Source of the DNA: Oscillospiraceae bacterium
GTDB lineage: Bacteria > Bacillota > Clostridia > Oscillospirales > CAG-272
NCBI GenBank assembly: GCA_015064205.1
Contig: SVSR01000021.1
Location: 1-34,786 of the forward strand
Direction of reading: 5' to 3'
Length of the DNA: 34,786 nt
Shown: one piece after another, positions 22,861 to 31,216 of the stretch
Position numbering within the stretch: position 1 is the stretch's first letter
Layout: every line of letters begins with the position of its first letter
The notes under the pieces: model-generated
What the model saw: only the letters and a program-made list of their open reading frames with translations
Databases searched by the model: none
What the model was told of the DNA's origin: nothing
Program-made: the position numbers and the translations under genes

Positions 22861-23385
22861 ATGAAGATCATAGTAACAGGCAGACAAACGCACGTCCCGG
22901 CAGAATTTGCTCAGATTGCAGAAAAGAAGCTTGAAAAACTTAATAAGTATTTCAAAGACGATGCACAGGCAACTGTAAAGCTTAAAAATGAGCGTGACAA
23001 AGATAAGGTAGAAGTGACGCTCACAGCCGGAGGCAACATGTTCAGAAGCGAAGAAGTGGATGAAACTTATCAGAACGCACTAGATAAGGCGATCGACACT
23101 CTTGTACGCCAGATCAGAAAGAACAAAACCAAGCTTGAAAAAAGGCTGAGAGACGCATCGAAAACAGAGCTTTTTGCAGAAACTATTGACTATGAAGAAG
23201 AGGGCGTGTTCGACATCCGCACAAAGAGCTTTTCTGTCAAGCCAATGACGCCTGAAGAAGCGATACTGCAGATGAATATAACAGGGCATGATTTCTATAT
23301 GTTCCGTGACGACAGAACTGATGAAATTTGCGTAGTATATAAGCGCCGCGACAAGGGATATGGCTTAATAATTCCTCAAAAGTAA
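22861..23385 (+). CDS. hpf: Ribosome hibernation promoting factor, long form
   Basis: Long-form HPF that dimerises 70S ribosomes into inactive 100S particles in slow growth. Residues 1-100 form the S30AE domain (MKIIVTGRQTHVP, then EKKLEKLNKYF), and residues about 118-174 the C-terminal dimerisation domain (IRTKSFSVKPMTPEEAILQM, GHDFYMFR, YKRRDKGYGLI). 174 aa is the usual long-form size. The start is ATG 22861, nine bases after AGGTGG; a GTG at 22849 lies inside that ribosome binding site and is not a credible start. Monocistronic, with its own promoter and terminator. Confidence 0.94.
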   Translation: MKIIVTGRQTHVPAEFAQIAEKKLEKLNKYFKDDAQATVKLKNERDKDKVEVTLTAGGNMFRSEEVDETYQNALDKAIDTLVRQIRKNKTKLEKRLRDASKTELFAETIDYEEEGVFDIRTKSFSVKPMTPEEAILQMNITGHDFYMFRDDRTDEICVVYKRRDKGYGLIIPQK

Positions 23386-23393
23386 AATAAACA

Positions 23394-23425
23394 GGGGCCG
23401 TGTATATCGGCCCCGAAATTTTTTA
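23394..23425 (+). terminator. Terminator of hpf
   Basis: GGGGCCG (23394-23400) pairs with CGGCCCC (23408-23414) around a 7-nt loop, followed by GAAATTTTTT. Confidence 0.88.
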
Positions 23426-23435
23426 TATAAAGTTA

Positions 23436-23464
23436 TTGACAAACAAGCGAAATTATATTATAAT
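23436..23464 (+). promoter_or_regulatory. Consensus promoter of the tRNA-Thr gene
   Basis: TTGACA (23436-23441), 17-bp spacer and TATAAT (23459-23464), a perfect match, ending 12 nt before the tRNA. Confidence 0.88.
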
Positions 23465-23476
23465 ACATAATGTTCT

Positions 23477-23552
23477 GCTGGTGTAGCACAGTCGGTAGTG
23501 CAGCTGATTCGTAATCAGCAGGTCGTGTGTTCAAGTCACATCACCAGCTCCA
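23477..23552 (+). tRNA. tRNA-Thr (anticodon CGT)
   Basis: A 76-nt cloverleaf with encoded CCA. Acceptor stem GCTGGTG/CACCAGC, D stem GCAC/GTGC, anticodon stem GCTGA/TCAGC with loop TTCGTAA (anticodon CGT at 23510-23512, reads ACG), and T stem GTGTG/CACAT (one G-U) with loop TTCAAGT. Single gene with its own promoter and terminator. Confidence 0.95.
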
Positions 23553-23588
23553 AAAAAATCCGCACACAAAAGTGTGCGGATTTTTTTG
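23552..23588 (+). terminator. Terminator of the tRNA-Thr gene
   Basis: TCCGCACAC (23559-23567) pairs with GTGTGCGGA (23572-23580) around AAAA, flanked by A7 and T7. Confidence 0.93.
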
Positions 23589-23608
23589 TTAATCTCTTCA
23601 GAGAAAGG

Positions 23609-23630
23609 TATTTAGAAAAATATCTAAATA
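23609..23630 (+). promoter_or_regulatory. Upstream SdpR-type operator
   Basis: Inverted repeat TATTTAGA-N6-TCTAAATA directly upstream of the -35 box of the sdpR promoter. Same arms as the second site at 23665. Binding by the ArsR-family product is inferred. Confidence 0.72.
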
Positions 23631-23634
23631 TCTG

Positions 23635-23663
23635 TTGACAAACGATTCAATGCATGTTATAAT
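23635..23663 (+). promoter_or_regulatory. Consensus promoter of sdpR-sdpI
   Basis: TTGACA (23635-23640), 17-bp spacer and TATAAT (23658-23663), a perfect match, lying between two copies of one palindrome. Confidence 0.88.
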
Positions 23664-23664
23664 C

Positions 23665-23686
23665 TATTTAGAAATATTTCTAAATA
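23665..23686 (+). promoter_or_regulatory. Downstream SdpR-type operator
   Basis: A perfect 22-bp palindrome, TATTTAGA-AATATT-TCTAAATA, covering the expected transcription start. Its centre is 56 bp from that of the upstream copy. Confidence 0.75.
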
Positions 23687-23709
23687 CAAACTTTGAAAGG
23701 AGTGGAGCT

Positions 23710-23976
23710 ATGGCAATAAACGAGACGTTAAAAGCAATATCCGATCCTGTGAGACGCGACATACTTACAATGTTAAAAAAGGGAAGAATGTCAGCAGGAG
23801 AGATAGCCGAAAAATTCAATCTCACCGGTGCAACGGTTTCTTACCATCTTTCAAAACTGAAAAAAGCTGACCTCATAGGCGAACAGAAAGAAAAAAACTT
23901 CATTTATTATGATCTTAACACTTCGGTGTTTGAAGAAGTGTTAACCTGGATTTACATGCTCGGAGGTAACAAATAA
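23710..23976 (+). CDS. sdpR: ArsR-family autorepressor, SdpR-like
   Basis: An 88-aa winged-helix repressor. INETLKAISDPVRRDILTML is the typical SdpR/ArsR opening helix pair, SAGEIAEKFNLTGATVSYHL with LSKLKKADLI is the recognition helix-turn-helix, and KNFIYYDLN the wing. There are no Cys metal-binding motifs as in metal-sensing ArsR. In Bacillus subtilis SdpR represses sdpRI and is sequestered by SdpI at the membrane. The start at 23710 follows AAAGGAG by seven bases; the frame is open from 23635, but that extension covers the promoter. The stop overlaps the sdpI start (TAATG). Confidence 0.9.
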   Translation: MAINETLKAISDPVRRDILTMLKKGRMSAGEIAEKFNLTGATVSYHLSKLKKADLIGEQKEKNFIYYDLNTSVFEEVLTWIYMLGGNK

Positions 23977-24617
23977 TGAAATTCATGAAATGGAAAATAC
24001 TTATAATAACGTGCATCGTTTGTCTTCTTCCTATATTATTAGGACTCGCTCTGTGGGAAGACCTCCCTGATCAAATGGCAATACATTTTAATTTCTACGG
24101 TGAGCCTGACAATTTTGCTTCAAAAGCGTTCACAGTATTCGCACTTCCTTGTCTTATGGTCTTTATGCAGTGCTTCTGTTGCTTTATTAATGATATTACG
24201 ATGTATAAACAACAGGGTGTGAGTGGAAAAATCACAAGAGTATTTAAATGGATAATTCCAGTGATTACGTTGATACTTCATCCGGCAACAATACTTTATT
24301 CGCTTGGATTCAATATTGACGCGCGCAAGCTTGCAGTATTTATAGTTGGTGGTATGTTTATAGTAATAGGAAACTATATTCCGAAATTTGACTATATAAA
24401 AAAATCAAACTTTATTCAACTTAAAAAATTTGATATCCCCACGGATAAAGCAAGAAAAATAAATCGCTTTGTCGGCTATGCAACTGTTATTATGGGGATA
24501 CTGCAGCTTGCAAGTATGTTCTTTGCACCGGTTGTAAGTGTTATTGCTCTGTTATTACTTATTCCACATACGATAATATGTGTAGTTTATGCCGTGGTTG
24601 TAGGTAAAAGTAAATAA
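23976..24617 (+). CDS. sdpI: SdpI-like membrane protein (DUF1648/SdpI family)
   Basis: A 213-aa polytopic membrane protein with about six hydrophobic segments (near 8-25, 48-68, 90-110, 120-138, 165-185 and 188-208). The DUF1648 signature is at residues 28-52 (LPDQMAIHFNFYGEPDNF), and the C-terminal part has the SdpI pattern NRFVGYATVIMGILQ. SdpI of Bacillus subtilis gives immunity to the SdpC toxin and captures SdpR when toxin is present. No sdpABC-like toxin gene is in the window, so here it may defend against toxins from neighbours or have another role. Start overlaps the sdpR stop by one base, eight bases after GGAGGT. Confidence 0.85.
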   Translation: MKFMKWKILIITCIVCLLPILLGLALWEDLPDQMAIHFNFYGEPDNFASKAFTVFALPCLMVFMQCFCCFINDITMYKQQGVSGKITRVFKWIIPVITLILHPATILYSLGFNIDARKLAVFIVGGMFIVIGNYIPKFDYIKKSNFIQLKKFDIPTDKARKINRFVGYATVIMGILQLASMFFAPVVSVIALLLLIPHTIICVVYAVVVGKSK

Positions 24618-24620
24618 TAA

Positions 24621-24650
24621 ACAAAAGCGGCAGTAATTGCCGCTTGTTTT
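24621..24650 (+). terminator. Terminator of sdpR-sdpI
   Basis: AAGCGGCA (24625-24632) pairs with TGCCGCTT (24638-24645), followed by GTTTT. Confidence 0.85.
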
Positions 24651-24712
24651 ATGCTTTGATAATATATACAAAAAATACTGTAAAAATAATATATATATTA
24701 AACTAATTGCTA

Positions 24713-24741
24713 TTGACAATGAGTGTGCGTTGTGTTACAAT
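24713..24741 (+). promoter_or_regulatory. Promoter of the pyrimidine operon
   Basis: TTGACA (24713-24718), 17-bp spacer, TACAAT (24736-24741) preceded by TGT (extended -10). Transcription should start near 24748, leaving a leader of about 260 nt before pyrC. Confidence 0.85.
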
Positions 24742-24747
24742 ATAAAA

Positions 24748-24896
24748 GATAAATCCGATACCGAAACGGACGGATAAAAAATCTCTATGGCGATGGCAGT
24801 GGGATCGGCAGGACGGAGATATATAAATATGCGGGCGTACTATAACTGTGTGCGTCAGTCTGTTTATGTCTTGCCGCGTCGGGCAAGGCTTTTTTT
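24748..24896 (+). promoter_or_regulatory. Transcription attenuator in the pyr leader
   Basis: The leader between sdpI and pyrC (24651-25010) holds no firm gene but has clear switching structure. Terminator: GTCTTGCC (24868-24875) pairs with GGCAAGGC (24882-24889), then seven T (24890-24896). Antiterminator: the same left arm, extended to 24867-24876, can pair with 24806-24815 (CGGCAGGACG) in a 10-bp helix with two G-U pairs. A competing upstream hairpin, ATCTC (24781-24785) with GAGAT (24816-24820) and CGAT (24791-24794) with ATCG (24804-24807), would trap the antiterminator strand. An earlier small stem, ATCCG (24753-24757) with CGGAT (24771-24775), lies near the 5' end. I see no PyrR-binding loop, so the sensor is unknown. 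Confidence 0.7.
24868..24896 (+). terminator. Leader terminator of the pyr attenuator
   Basis: 8-bp stem (one G-U) with a 6-nt loop followed by T7, 115 nt before the pyrC start. Its position inside the leader, not at a gene end, marks it as regulatory. Confidence 0.8.
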
Positions 24897-25010
24897 GTAC
24901 GGTGCGGCTATGCATATTCCGGGCAAGGTTATAACTATGCCTGAGATATCCCTTTCCGATTTAAGCTTTAGGCGAGCCATGGGCAGATGCTCTGTGAAAG
25001 GATAAATCAA

Positions 25011-26201
25011 ATGAAGAAACTAGTGAATGCAAAGTTAATAGACTTCGGTATGCTCGATAGCTTTTCGCCGTCGGACGATCTTTTGCTTTCCCTTGATTTT
25101 CCCGAATATACTATTTTTCCCGGTTTTTGCGATGTGCATGTTCATTTTCGCGAGCCGGGATTTATTTATAAGGAAACAATAAAAAGCGGAAGTAAAGCCG
25201 CGGCGGCAGGGGGATATACAGCGGTATGCACAATGCCTAATCTGAATCCCGTACCCGACTCTGCGGACAATATGGAAATTCAGACGGACGCTATTGAAAA
25301 AGACGCGATTATCGACGTGTACCCATATGCATCAATAACCGTCGGCCAGCGAGGCGAAGAGCTTTCAGACTTTTCCGCCCTTGCTGATACGGCAATAGCT
25401 TTTTCCGATGACGGACGCGGAGTCCAGTCGGATAATATGATGCGTAAAGCTATGCTTGAATCAAAAAGACTCGGTAAAATGATAGTAGCTCACTGTGAGG
25501 TCAACTCGCTGCTCAACGGCGGATATATACATGACGGTGTATACGCAAAAGAGCACGGACACCGCGGAATATGCTCTGAGAGTGAATACAAACAGATAGA
25601 ACGTGATTTAATGCTTTGCGAAGAAACGGGCTGTGCATATCACGTGTGCCATATATCAACAAAAGAAAGCGTAGAGCTTATAAGAAAAGCTAAAGCGCGC
25701 GGAGTTGACGTGACGTGCGAAACCGCGCCTCATTACCTGGTGCTTGATGAAAACGACTTAAAGGAAGAGGGGAGATTCAAAATGAATCCGCCGCTTAGAA
25801 GTCGTGAGGACAAGCTTGCGCTTATTGAAGGCATAATTGATGGAACAATAGATATGATAGCAACAGACCATGCGCCGCACTCCGAAGAGGAGAAGTCCGG
25901 GGGACTTGAAAAGAGCGCGTTTGGAATAGTCGGTCTTGAAACTGCTTTCAGCGTAATGTATACGCATCTTGTGAAGAAAAATATAATAAGCCTCGAAAAA
26001 CTTATAGAGCTTATGGCTATAAATCCGAGAAAGCGCTTTAAAATACCTCTTGAAAACGACTTTTCAGTCTGGGTGCTTGACGAGGAGATAACGGTTGATT
26101 CCAAAAAATTCGTATCAATGGGAAGAGCAACACCCTTTGAGGGAGAAAAACTATACGGTAAACATATAACGACAATATACAGGGGGAAAAGAGTATGTTA
26201 A
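25011..26201 (+). CDS. pyrC: Dihydroorotase, class I
   Basis: Zinc amidohydrolase closing carbamoyl-aspartate to dihydroorotate, step 3 of UMP synthesis. Motifs: DVHVHFREPG at 41-50 with metal ligands His43 and His45, FSDDGRGVQ near 131 supplying the bridging Asp of class I enzymes, HCE at 161-163, HIST at 214-217, and the catalytic Asp286 in ATDHAPH. The start at 25011 has AAAGGAT seven bases upstream; an in-frame ATG at 24987 has no ribosome binding site. At 396 aa it is slightly shorter than the Bacillus enzyme. First gene of the pyr operon behind an attenuator; its stop overlaps the carA start by 7 bp. Confidence 0.93.
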   Translation: MKKLVNAKLIDFGMLDSFSPSDDLLLSLDFPEYTIFPGFCDVHVHFREPGFIYKETIKSGSKAAAAGGYTAVCTMPNLNPVPDSADNMEIQTDAIEKDAIIDVYPYASITVGQRGEELSDFSALADTAIAFSDDGRGVQSDNMMRKAMLESKRLGKMIVAHCEVNSLLNGGYIHDGVYAKEHGHRGICSESEYKQIERDLMLCEETGCAYHVCHISTKESVELIRKAKARGVDVTCETAPHYLVLDENDLKEEGRFKMNPPLRSREDKLALIEGIIDGTIDMIATDHAPHSEEEKSGGLEKSAFGIVGLETAFSVMYTHLVKKNIISLEKLIELMAINPRKRFKIPLENDFSVWVLDEEITVDSKKFVSMGRATPFEGEKLYGKHITTIYRGKRVC

Positions 26202-27295
26202 AGGAATTTGATAAGAAGATCGTTCTTGAAGACGGAAGCGAATATTACGGCTACGCGTTCGGCGCTAAAGATAAGGAACGCGTCACAGAGATAGTGTTCA
26301 ATACGTCTATGGTAGGATATCAGGAAATAGTGTCTGATCCAACGTATATAAATCAGACGGTGGTTATGACTTATACTCTTATAGGCAACTACGGCATTAC
26401 CGATGAAGACTTTGAATCTAAAACGCTGACGATAGGCGGACTTGTTGTCAGAGAATATAATAATTTCCCGTCAAACTTCAGATATACAAAAACTCTTGCG
26501 GAGCTTATGGAAGAAAACGACATTCCCGGTATATACGGACTTGACACCCGTAAGCTTGCGCGTTCAATAAGAGATAACGGTAGTTGTAAGGCATATATAT
26601 GCGCGGCTTCAACCCCTCTTGACAAAGCCCTTGAAATTCTTAAGTCAACGGAATTTTCGAAGGACGAGGTTGCAAAGGTAAGCTGCAAAAAGAGATGGTA
26701 TTCAAGAACGCCTAACCCTAAGTATAACGTTGTTGCAATAGACTGCGGAATAAAACTCAGCATAGTCCGCACACTCAACGCAATCGGATGCAACGTAACC
26801 GTGATCCCGTGGGATACTCCTGCAAGCGAAGTTGAAATGATGAAGCCTGACGGCATATTCATATCAGACGGACCGGGCGATCCTGCAGACGCTGTTGCGG
26901 TAATAGAACTTATAAAAGAACTGAAGGGCAAGTACCCGATATTCGGAGAGGGGCTTGGCCATCAGATGATAAGCCTTGCATATGGCGCAAAGATCAGCAA
27001 GCTTAAATTCGGTCACAGAGGATGCAACCATCCCATCAAGGACCTTGAAACAGGACTTGTTTCGATTGAAACTCAGAACCATTCATTTGTTGTTGATAAA
27101 GACAGCTTGAGTGCAACAGATCTTGAAGCTACGCACATAAATCTTCTTGATGATACAGTAGAGGGAGTTAAGTGCCAGAAAGATATGGTCTGGGGTGTAC
27201 AATATTATCCGGGAACCGAAAAAGGACCCAAAGGCAGCGATAACTTTTTTGATAAATTTATAAAAGTAATGAAGGAGGGCAAAGCAAATGCCTAA
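26195..27295 (+). CDS. carA: Carbamoyl phosphate synthase small subunit with degenerate glutaminase triad
   Basis: Class I amidotransferase subunit that normally hydrolyses glutamine and channels ammonia to CarB. The fold and length (366 aa) are normal: N-terminal domain with [16 protein letters not shown] (36-51), and C-terminal glutaminase with SDGPGDPAD (224-232) and [12 protein letters not shown] (255-266). But the triad is gone. The nucleophile position in the usual G-x-C-L-G-H-Q is Gly253 (GEGLGHQ), and the usual QYHPE reads QYYPG, so the His is Tyr338 and the Glu is Gly340. The reading frame is intact and overlaps pyrC by 7 bp and carB by 8 bp, so it is not an evident pseudogene. It probably serves as a structural or allosteric partner of an ammonia-using CarB. 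Confidence 0.92.
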   Translation: MLKEFDKKIVLEDGSEYYGYAFGAKDKERVTEIVFNTSMVGYQEIVSDPTYINQTVVMTYTLIGNYGITDEDFESKTLTIGGLVVREYNNFPSNFRYTKTLAELMEENDIPGIYGLDTRKLARSIRDNGSCKAYICAASTPLDKALEILKSTEFSKDEVAKVSCKKRWYSRTPNPKYNVVAIDCGIKLSIVRTLNAIGCNVTVIPWDTPASEVEMMKPDGIFISDGPGDPADAVAVIELIKELKGKYPIFGEGLGHQMISLAYGAKISKLKFGHRGCNHPIKDLETGLVSIETQNHSFVVDKDSLSATDLEATHINLLDDTVEGVKCQKDMVWGVQYYPGTEKGPKGSDNFFDKFIKVMKEGKANA

Positions 27296-30200
27296 GAGAA
27301 CTGATTTAAAGAAAATACTCGTAATCGGCTCAGGCCCTATCGTAATCGGACAGGCGGCCGAATTTGACTATGCCGGAACACAGGCATGCCTTGCACTCAA
27401 GGAAGAGGGATATGAGGTAGTACTTTGCAACTCAAACCCCGCTACTATCATGACAGATACAACTATAGCGGACAAAGTATATATGGAGCCTCTTACCCTT
27501 GAATATATAGCAAAGATACTCCGTTATGAAAGACCTGACGCGATCGTTCCCGGTATCGGAGGTCAGACGGGCCTTAACCTTGCTATGCAGCTTGAAAAGA
27601 AAGGTATTCTCAAAGAGTGCCAGGTAGAGCTTCTGGGTACAAGCAGCGAAAGTATAGAAATGGCAGAGGACAGAGAAAGATTCAAAGAGCTTTGCGAAAG
27701 ACTCGGCGAGCCCGTTCTTCCCTCACTTATAGCTAATTCCATGGAGGAAGGGTTAGCGGCTGCAGAAGAGATAGGATACCCCGTAGTTCTTCGACCTGCG
27801 TTTACGCTTGGCGGTACAGGCGGCGGCTTTGCCAATAACGAAGAAGAATTCAGAGAAATAATGAAAAACGCCCTCGTTCTTTCACCCGTGCATCAGGTGC
27901 TCGTAGAAAAGAGCATCAAGGGCTATAAAGAAATTGAATATGAGGCAATGCGCGATGCCAATGATACGGCAATCACTATATGCAACATGGAAAACGTAGA
28001 CCCTGTTGGTATACACACAGGCGACTCGATAGTTGTTTGCCCCTCTCAGACACTTACGAATAAAGAGCATCAGATGCTCCGTTCAAGCGCACTTAAAATA
28101 ATCCGCGCGCTCAAAATTGAGGGCGGATGCAATATTCAGTTTGCGCTTGACCCTCACTCGTTCAAGTATTATCTTATCGAAGTTAATCCCAGAGTATCCC
28201 GTTCGTCAGCCCTTGCTTCAAAGGCAAGCGGTTTCCCGATAGCACGTGTTTCTGCAAAGATAAGCGTTGGTATGCACCTTGATGAGATCAAGCTTGCAAA
28301 TACGCCGGCATCTTTTGAACCTGCAATCGACTATGTTGTAACAAAGATGCCCCGTTTCCCGTTTGATAAATTTACAACTGCAAACAATGTACTCGGCACA
28401 CAGATGAAGGCAACCGGTGAAGTAATGAGTATTGGCCGTACGATCGAAGAAAGCCTTCTTAAAGCTATCCGCTCGCTTGAAATAGGTGTGTACCACCTTC
28501 ATATGCATAAATTCGACTCATATAAAGCCGATGAGCTTCTCGAATATGTAAAGCTTGGAACAGACGACAGAATTTATGCTATTGCGGAGCTTCTCCGCCG
28601 CGGAGGTGATATCGGTATGATTGCCGATGCCACCCAGATTGATATACTCTTTATAGAAAAATTCAAGAATATCGTAGACGAAGAAAAAGAACTCAGAGAA
28701 AATGTCGGCAATCTTGACGTACTCAAAGAAGCAAAGAAAATGGGCTTCTGCGACAAGGCTATTGCAGATATGTGGGGACAAAGCGAACTTGACATTTTCG
28801 ACATACGTGTAAAAGAAAATATTATGCCGGTATATAAAATGATCGATACGTGCGCTTCCGAGTTCAAAAGCTACGTTCCATACCTCTATTCAACTTACGA
28901 GGAAGAAAACGAATCGGTTGTAACTGACCGCAAGAAAGTAATAGTTCTCGGTTCAGGACCTATCCGTATCGGTCAGGGCGTTGAGTTTGACTATTCAACA
29001 GTTCATGCTGTATCTACGATCAGAAAAGCCGGATATGAGGCTATTATCATAAATAACAATCCTGAAACCGTATCAACTGACTATACTACTTCAGACAAAC
29101 TCTATTTTGAACCCCTTTGCACAGAGGACGTAATGAATATAATTCTGCTTGAAAAGCCCGACGGCGTTATTGCGTCTCTCGGCGGACAGACGGCAATCAA
29201 CCTTGCTGAACCGCTCAGAGCACGCGGAGTCAAGCTTATCGGCACAGACTGTGATGCTATTGAGCGTGCAGAAAACCGTGACTCATTTGAAAAGATACTT
29301 CACTCTCTCAACATTCCTCAGCCTAAGGGTAAAGCGGTTACAAAAATTGAAGACGGAGTAAAGGCAGCAGCAGAAATAGGATATCCTGTACTCGTTCGCC
29401 CGAGCTTCGTTCTCGGCGGACGTGCTATGCAGATAGTAGCAAATGAAGAACAGCTTCGCCATTATCTCAAAACAGCAGTTGAGATAGACGACGATAAGCC
29501 TGTGCTTGTCGATAAGTATATCCAGGGTAAAGAAGTTGAAGTCGACGCAGTATGCGATGGTAAGGACGTATTTATCCCCGGTATCATGGAGCTTGTTGAA
29601 AGAACAGGTATTCACTCGGGAGACTCGATAAGCGTATATCCTTCGTTCAGTATTTCACAGAAGGTAAAGGATAAGATTATAGAGTACACCGAAAAGCTCG
29701 GACTCGGAATCGGCATCATCGGACTTTTCAATATTCAGTTTATCGTTGATTCAAACGAAGACGTATATATCATCGAGGTGAATCCACGTTCGTCACGTAC
29801 AGTACCGTTTCTTTCAAAGGCAACGGGATACAGCCTTGCAGATATTGCAACACTTGTAATACTCGGCAAGTCGCTTAAGGACCAAGGCTTTACCGAAAAA
29901 TATCCTGCAGAAAAGAAGCGCTATTACGTTAAAGTTCCGGCATTCTCATTCTCAAAGCTCCGCGGACTTGACGCATATCTCTCTCCTGAAATGAAATCAA
30001 CGGGTGAAGCAATAGGCTATGACGATAAAATGACACGCGCTCTGTATAAAGCACTTCAGGCATCGGGTATGAGCCTTATGAACTACGGAACAGTTCTTGT
30101 AACCGTTGCAGACAGAGATAAGGAAGAAGCACTTCCGCTTATAAGAAGATTCTATAACCTCGGTTTCAATATTCAGGCAACTGCAGGAACCGCTGAATTC

Positions 30201-30464
30201 TTAAAGCAACATGGAATACGCACAAGAGTAAAGCAGAAGATAAGCGAGGGCTCTGATGATATCCCGAGTGCAATAAGGCAGGGATATGTAACTTACGTTA
30301 TAAACACCCGTGACGTGGCAAGTGACGGTGAAAATGACGGACATGCAATAAGACAGTGCGCAGTTGAAAATAACGTAACTATATTTACAGCACTCGATAC
30401 AGTACGAGTTGTACTTGACGTGCTCGAAGAAACGACTCTTCTGATTTCAACAATTGACGCGTAA
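27288..30464 (+). CDS. carB: Carbamoyl phosphate synthase large subunit
   Basis: Makes carbamoyl phosphate from bicarbonate, ammonia and two ATP; feeds PyrB here and could also feed arginine synthesis. Full length (1058 aa), with two homologous ATP-grasp halves: residues 1-400 ([25 protein letters not shown]-like [31 protein letters not shown]) and about 550-935 ([52 protein letters not shown]), joined by an oligomerisation region. The C-terminal MGS-like domain (about 936-1058) is where allosteric effectors bind in related enzymes. Active-site motifs appear intact, in contrast to CarA, so ammonia-dependent activity is plausible. Start overlaps carA by 8 bp. Confidence 0.95.
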   Translation: MPKRTDLKKILVIGSGPIVIGQAAEFDYAGTQACLALKEEGYEVVLCNSNPATIMTDTTIADKVYMEPLTLEYIAKILRYERPDAIVPGIGGQTGLNLAMQLEKKGILKECQVELLGTSSESIEMAEDRERFKELCERLGEPVLPSLIANSMEEGLAAAEEIGYPVVLRPAFTLGGTGGGFANNEEEFREIMKNALVLSPVHQVLVEKSIKGYKEIEYEAMRDANDTAITICNMENVDPVGIHTGDSIVVCPSQTLTNKEHQMLRSSALKIIRALKIEGGCNIQFALDPHSFKYYLIEVNPRVSRSSALASKASGFPIARVSAKISVGMHLDEIKLANTPASFEPAIDYVVTKMPRFPFDKFTTANNVLGTQMKATGEVMSIGRTIEESLLKAIRSLEIGVYHLHMHKFDSYKADELLEYVKLGTDDRIYAIAELLRRGGDIGMIADATQIDILFIEKFKNIVDEEKELRENVGNLDVLKEAKKMGFCDKAIADMWGQSELDIFDIRVKENIMPVYKMIDTCASEFKSYVPYLYSTYEEENESVVTDRKKVIVLGSGPIRIGQGVEFDYSTVHAVSTIRKAGYEAIIINNNPETVSTDYTTSDKLYFEPLCTEDVMNIILLEKPDGVIASLGGQTAINLAEPLRARGVKLIGTDCDAIERAENRDSFEKILHSLNIPQPKGKAVTKIEDGVKAAAEIGYPVLVRPSFVLGGRAMQIVANEEQLRHYLKTAVEIDDDKPVLVDKYIQGKEVEVDAVCDGKDVFIPGIMELVERTGIHSGDSISVYPSFSISQKVKDKIIEYTEKLGLGIGIIGLFNIQFIVDSNEDVYIIEVNPRSSRTVPFLSKATGYSLADIATLVILGKSLKDQGFTEKYPAEKKRYYVKVPAFSFSKLRGLDAYLSPEMKSTGEAIGYDDKMTRALYKALQASGMSLMNYGTVLVTVADRDKEEALPLIRRFYNLGFNIQATAGTAEFLKQHGIRTRVKQKISEGSDDIPSAIRQGYVTYVINTRDVASDGENDGHAIRQCAVENNVTIFTALDTVRVVLDVLEETTLLISTIDA

Positions 30465-30481
30465 GACGGAGAGTTTATATT

Positions 30482-31216
30482 ATGAAACAAACCTTGTTTG
30501 AAATAATTGAAAACAAAGCACTTACCTCAAATGTGTATAAAATGGTGCTCAAAGGCGATACAACTGATATCACAGCGCCCGGGCAGTTTGTAAATATAAA
30601 GCTTGACGGACTGTATCTTCGCAGACCCATATCTGTCTGCGACTGTGAATATGGTAAGCTTACACTTATCTATAAGACAGTCGGTCACGGTACTGAGCAG
30701 ATGGCTAAAATGTCAAGCGGTATGCTTGATATACTGACAGGACTCGGTAACGGCTACGATACAACAAAATCGGGAAACCACCCTCTGCTTGTAGGCGGAG
30801 GCGTTGGCGTGCCGCCCCTTTATATGCTTGCAAAAAAACTCATTGGAGAGGGCAAGAAGGTAAGCGTAGTGCTTGGCTTTAACACAAAGGACGAAATCTT
30901 CTGTGAAGACGATTTCAAAGCGATTGGTGCAGACGTTTATGTAACAACTGTTGACGGAAGCTATGGGATAAAAGGCTTTGTTACAAATGCCATTGACTCT
31001 GTTGACTATACCTACACCTACTCATGCGGTCCCGAGCCTATGCTTAAAGCACTTTATAATGTATCAAAGACATCAGGACAGTATAGCTTTGAAGAACGTA
31101 TGGGTTGCGGATTCGGAGCATGTATGGGGTGCTCATGCAAGACCTTGTACGGCAATAAAAGAATCTGCAAAGACGGGCCTGTTCTTGTAAAGGAGGAGAT
31201 AATATGGGAAAAATGA
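30482..31216 (+). CDS. pyrK: Dihydroorotate dehydrogenase B, electron transfer subunit
   Basis: FAD and [2Fe-2S] protein that passes electrons from dihydroorotate, via PyrD, to NAD. The FAD-binding motif RRPIS is at 47-51, the nucleotide-binding GGGVGVPPLY at 105-114, and the cluster ligands Cys209, Cys214, Cys217 and Cys229 near the C-terminus. 244 aa is slightly below the Bacillus size. It begins 17 nt after carB, with GGAG ten bases before the ATG, and its end overlaps pyrD by 13 bp, fitting a tight 1:1 complex. The class 1B type agrees with an anaerobe that does not use a quinone-linked enzyme. Confidence 0.94.
   Translation: MKQTLFEIIENKALTSNVYKMVLKGDTTDITAPGQFVNIKLDGLYLRRPISVCDCEYGKLTLIYKTVGHGTEQMAKMSSGMLDILTGLGNGYDTTKSGNHPLLVGGGVGVPPLYMLAKKLIGEGKKVSVVLGFNTKDEIFCEDDFKAIGADVYVTTVDGSYGIKGFVTNAIDSVDYTYTYSCGPEPMLKALYNVSKTSGQYSFEERMGCGFGACMGCSCKTLYGNKRICKDGPVLVKEEIIWEK

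Noticed and set aside
24748-24900. PyrR-binding RNA loop in the pyr leader
   Set aside because: I searched for the conserved UCC-N-GNGAGG-type loop and found none, so the attenuator is reported without naming PyrR.
26389-26931. 180-codon open frame on the minus strand
   Set aside because: Antisense to carA; Ser-rich low-complexity translation typical of a shadow frame.
26195-27295. carA as a pseudogene
   Set aside because: The frame is intact, start and stop overlap its neighbours as in a working operon, and non-catalytic motifs of the family are retained.
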